Source: Limosilactobacillus reuteri
GTDB lineage: Bacteria > Bacillota > Bacilli > Lactobacillales > Lactobacillaceae
Direction of reading: 5' to 3'
Assembly: GCF_020784725.1 (NCBI RefSeq)
Contig: NZ_JAJGTZ010000039.1
Coordinates: 1 to 64,000, forward strand
DNA: 64,000 nt
Numbering within the stretch: the stretch's first letter is position 1; every line of letters starts with the position of its first letter. Positions 63,808 to 64,000 of this stretch are shown here, piece after piece. The translations under genes and the position numbers were made by a program. The notes under the pieces are model-generated. The model saw only the letters and a list, made by a program, of their open reading frames with translations, made no database searches and had not been told where the DNA came from.

Positions 63808-64000
63808 TTATTGCTTTTTAAGTTTCTTTAGATAGAAAAACAAGATAAACAATCCTATTACTATACACGCCAATGCACCCGGCCATAAATCTGCCCGAAT
63901 AATTAAAATAAACACGGCATATGAGATTAGTGCTATCCCTCCTAAGAAAGAATATTTTTTCTTCAAACAACTAATCAGCCAAATTATTGCACCCAGTAAG
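63808..64000 (-). CDS. Partial membrane protein, C-terminal end
   Basis: The minus frame is open to the window edge and reads LLGAIIWLISCLKKK, then GGIALISYAVFILIIRADLW, PGALACIVIGLFILFFY and KKLKKQ-stop. Three short hydrophobic helices and a basic tail. The start lies outside the window. Family not recognised. Confidence 0.6.
   Translation of the reverse strand, partial: LLGAIIWLISCLKKKYSFLGGIALISYAVFILIIRADLWPGALACIVIGLFILFFYLKKLKKQ

Noticed and set aside
1-64000. CRISPR arrays, restriction or other defence systems, prophage, rRNA or tRNA genes
   Set aside because: No regular short repeats with spacers, no phage structural genes and no RNA gene cores were seen.

Overview
The window looks like a chromosomal segment of a heterofermentative lactobacillus, most like Limosilactobacillus reuteri. 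This rests on low-to-moderate GC, strong AGGAGG ribosome sites, the set of T-box leaders, PepN and PepC/E/G-type peptidases, AsnA-AsnS, MntH, L-hydroxyisocaproate dehydrogenase, and the style of its small oxidoreductases. I had no database, so the species is inference. I saw no rRNA, tRNA, CRISPR array, prophage or defence island.

Layout. 0-4.6 kb: a MacB-like ABC exporter and a TetR-permease-ATPase operon that matches the lactococcal heme-efflux system HrtRBA, including two copies of a palindromic operator. 4.8-8 kb: a zinc alcohol dehydrogenase and the manganese importer MntH. 8-11.5 kb: a Ser/Gln/Asn/His-rich membrane-anchored protein, T-box-controlled thrS (whose editing centre has been lost), and a 44-aa orphan gene with a strong promoter. 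11.5-16 kb: a UMF1-type MFS protein with a phosphodiesterase, and an APC permease. 16-19.3 kb: two back-to-back T-boxes (read as Ile and Met) driving a PanE-type reductase and a MetE-like methyltransferase, then a tandem pair of cytochrome b5-like proteins. 19.3-26 kb: small redox and HxlR genes, two membrane proteins and a C1 peptidase. 26-34 kb: PepN, an Rrf2 regulator, FolT with a structured leader, and T-box(Asn)-asnA-asnS. 34-39 kb: a five-gene cyclic-di-GMP/exopolysaccharide module. 39-46 kb: oxidoreductases, asparaginase and two genes each killed by a Trp-to-stop change. 46-50 kb: a visibly GC-richer T-box-controlled keto-acid cluster (aminotransferase, L-2-hydroxyacid dehydrogenase, MhpD-like hydratase, 25-aa leader ORF). 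50-58 kb: hydrolase, acetyltransferase, LysR, flavodoxin, aldo-keto reductase, and a MerR-arginase-like pair with a textbook 19-bp-spacer promoter. 58-63 kb: a hairpin-rich 125-nt element, a tnpB tail, a ferric-reductase-like gene lying where tnpB would be expected, a PepSY protein and a two-component system.

Working together: amino-acid supply is the main theme (four T-boxes for thrS, panE, metE-like and asnA-asnS, a fifth on a catabolic cluster, plus peptidases and asparaginase). Redox housekeeping is the second (HxlR, MerR and LysR regulators beside SDR, AKR, nitroreductase and flavodoxin genes). A possible third is heme handling (HrtBA-like export, b5-like proteins, diheme-type ferric reductase). 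At least five gene remnants are spread through the window, which suggests ongoing gene decay.
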